Shown here in pieces: positions 63,624 to 64,000 of a stretch of DNA of 64,000 bases. A program made the translations under genes and the position numbers. Position 1 is the stretch's first letter, and the number at the start of each line of letters is the position of its first letter. Below the pieces are notes generated by a model, which was given only the letters and a program-made list of their open reading frames with translations, ran no database searches and was not told where the DNA came from. Source of the stretch: an uncultured Actinomycetes bacterium (lineage in GTDB: Bacteria > Actinomycetota > Actinomycetes > Mycobacteriales > Nakamurellaceae); the NCBI GenBank assembly GCA_937926105.1, contig CALANS010000028.1, positions 1 to 64,000 of the forward strand, written 5' to 3'.

Positions 63624-64000
63624 TGCCGCCCACCGGCCCCCGCCGCGTTCCGCGCTCGACCAGGCCGTCCCACCCGGACGACCTGGTCGCGATCGCCTTC
63701 GACGACGCGGTCTTGGACCGGCTGGCCGCCCGTACCCGCCGGGCGACGACGCGCGGATGTTCGCGCTGGCTCAGTGATGCCGGCAGCGACAGCGTGTCGG
63801 AGCTGTTCGCCCAGTGGCAGGACCAGCTCGTCGGTCGCCCGGCCCCGGCACCGTTGGACACCGACCGGGCCGCCGAACTCGTGGCGGCCGGCGGCCATCG
63901 CAGCTCGTTCCGCCCGGTGATGGCGGTCGCTGCCGCCATCTGCGCCCTGCTGGTCGGCTCCGCCGTGGTCGGCGCCCGGTCCGCCCGGCCCGGCGACCCG
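63623..64000 (+). CDS. rsdA: Anti-sigma-D factor RsdA-like, 5' end only
   Basis: The first 126 residues are visible and the gene runs off the window. ATG 63623 shares its A with the sigD TGA, a typical sigma/anti-sigma coupling. The N-terminal cytoplasmic part contains DDLVAIAFDDAVLDRLAAR, which resembles the sigma-binding segment of RsdA. One transmembrane helix is at about residues 98-117 (MAVAAAICALLVGSAVVG). The extracytoplasmic part is missing. The assignment rests on context, topology and the short N-terminal resemblance. Confidence 0.7.
   Translation, partial: MPPTGPRRVPRSTRPSHPDDLVAIAFDDAVLDRLAARTRRATTRGCSRWLSDAGSDSVSELFAQWQDQLVGRPAPAPLDTDRAAELVAAGGHRSSFRPVMAVAAAICALLVGSAVVGARSARPGDP

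Overview
The window is chromosomal DNA of a high-GC actinobacterium. The evidence is the very GC-rich third codon positions, frequent GTG starts, an actinobacterial ribosomal/rpoA block, a WhiB protein, a SigD-type sigma factor with its anti-sigma gene, a GroEL with a short His-rich tail, and a CIRCE-controlled chaperonin operon. The gene order (rpsM-rpsK-rpsD-rpoA-rplQ-truA-rplM-rpsI-glmM ... glmS-acpS-nnr ... alr-tsaE ... tsaB-rimI-tsaD-groES-groEL-whiB ... sigD-rsdA) follows the backbone known from mycobacteria. The protein style would fit Nakamurella-like or related lineages, but that is inference.

Layout. 0-7.1 kb: ribosomal proteins, RNA polymerase alpha, tRNA pseudouridine synthase and GlmM. 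7.2-18.4 kb: an amino-sugar island of visibly lower GC with a LacI regulator, NagA, a ROK kinase, a sugar ABC transporter without its own ATPase, a glycoside-hydrolase-like protein, a two-domain esterase-like protein and NagB. 18.4-21.9 kb: hexuronate genes (UxaE-like epimerase, SDR mannonate oxidoreductase, ManD-type mannonate dehydratase), the first overlapping nagB by ATGA. Together they read as a locus for a glycan containing both N-acetylglucosamine and a hexuronic acid. 21.9-29 kb: a MinD/ParA-like ATPase, a divergent alpha/beta-hydrolase lacking the usual nucleophile, a Ycf46-like AAA ATPase, a nitrilase-family amidase and a TPR protein. 29-32.9 kb: glmS, acpS and nnr.

32.9-46.0 kb: a second accessory block with a MocR regulator, two YtcJ-like amidohydrolases, a five-gene peptide ABC transporter, an MFS transporter and a peroxiredoxin. 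46.2-49.0 kb: alr, a hydrolase and tsaE. 49.1-56.7 kb: a third insertion, an oligopeptide ABC operon with a fused permease-ATPase and a convergent LacI regulator, which splits tsaE from tsaB. 56.7-64 kb: tsaB-rimI-tsaD, a broken groES, groEL, whiB (opposite strand), an atypical response regulator, sigD and the start of an anti-sigma gene.

Most notable: (1) groES keeps only its first 9 and last 36 codons, joined out of frame, although its CIRCE operator is intact; (2) a 58-nt hairpin element occurs twice with compensatory base changes; (3) the linked GlcNAc plus hexuronate locus; (4) strong intercistronic hairpins after both peptide-binding-protein genes; (5) structured leaders in the ribosomal block. 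I saw no rRNA, tRNA, CRISPR array, insertion sequence or integrase.
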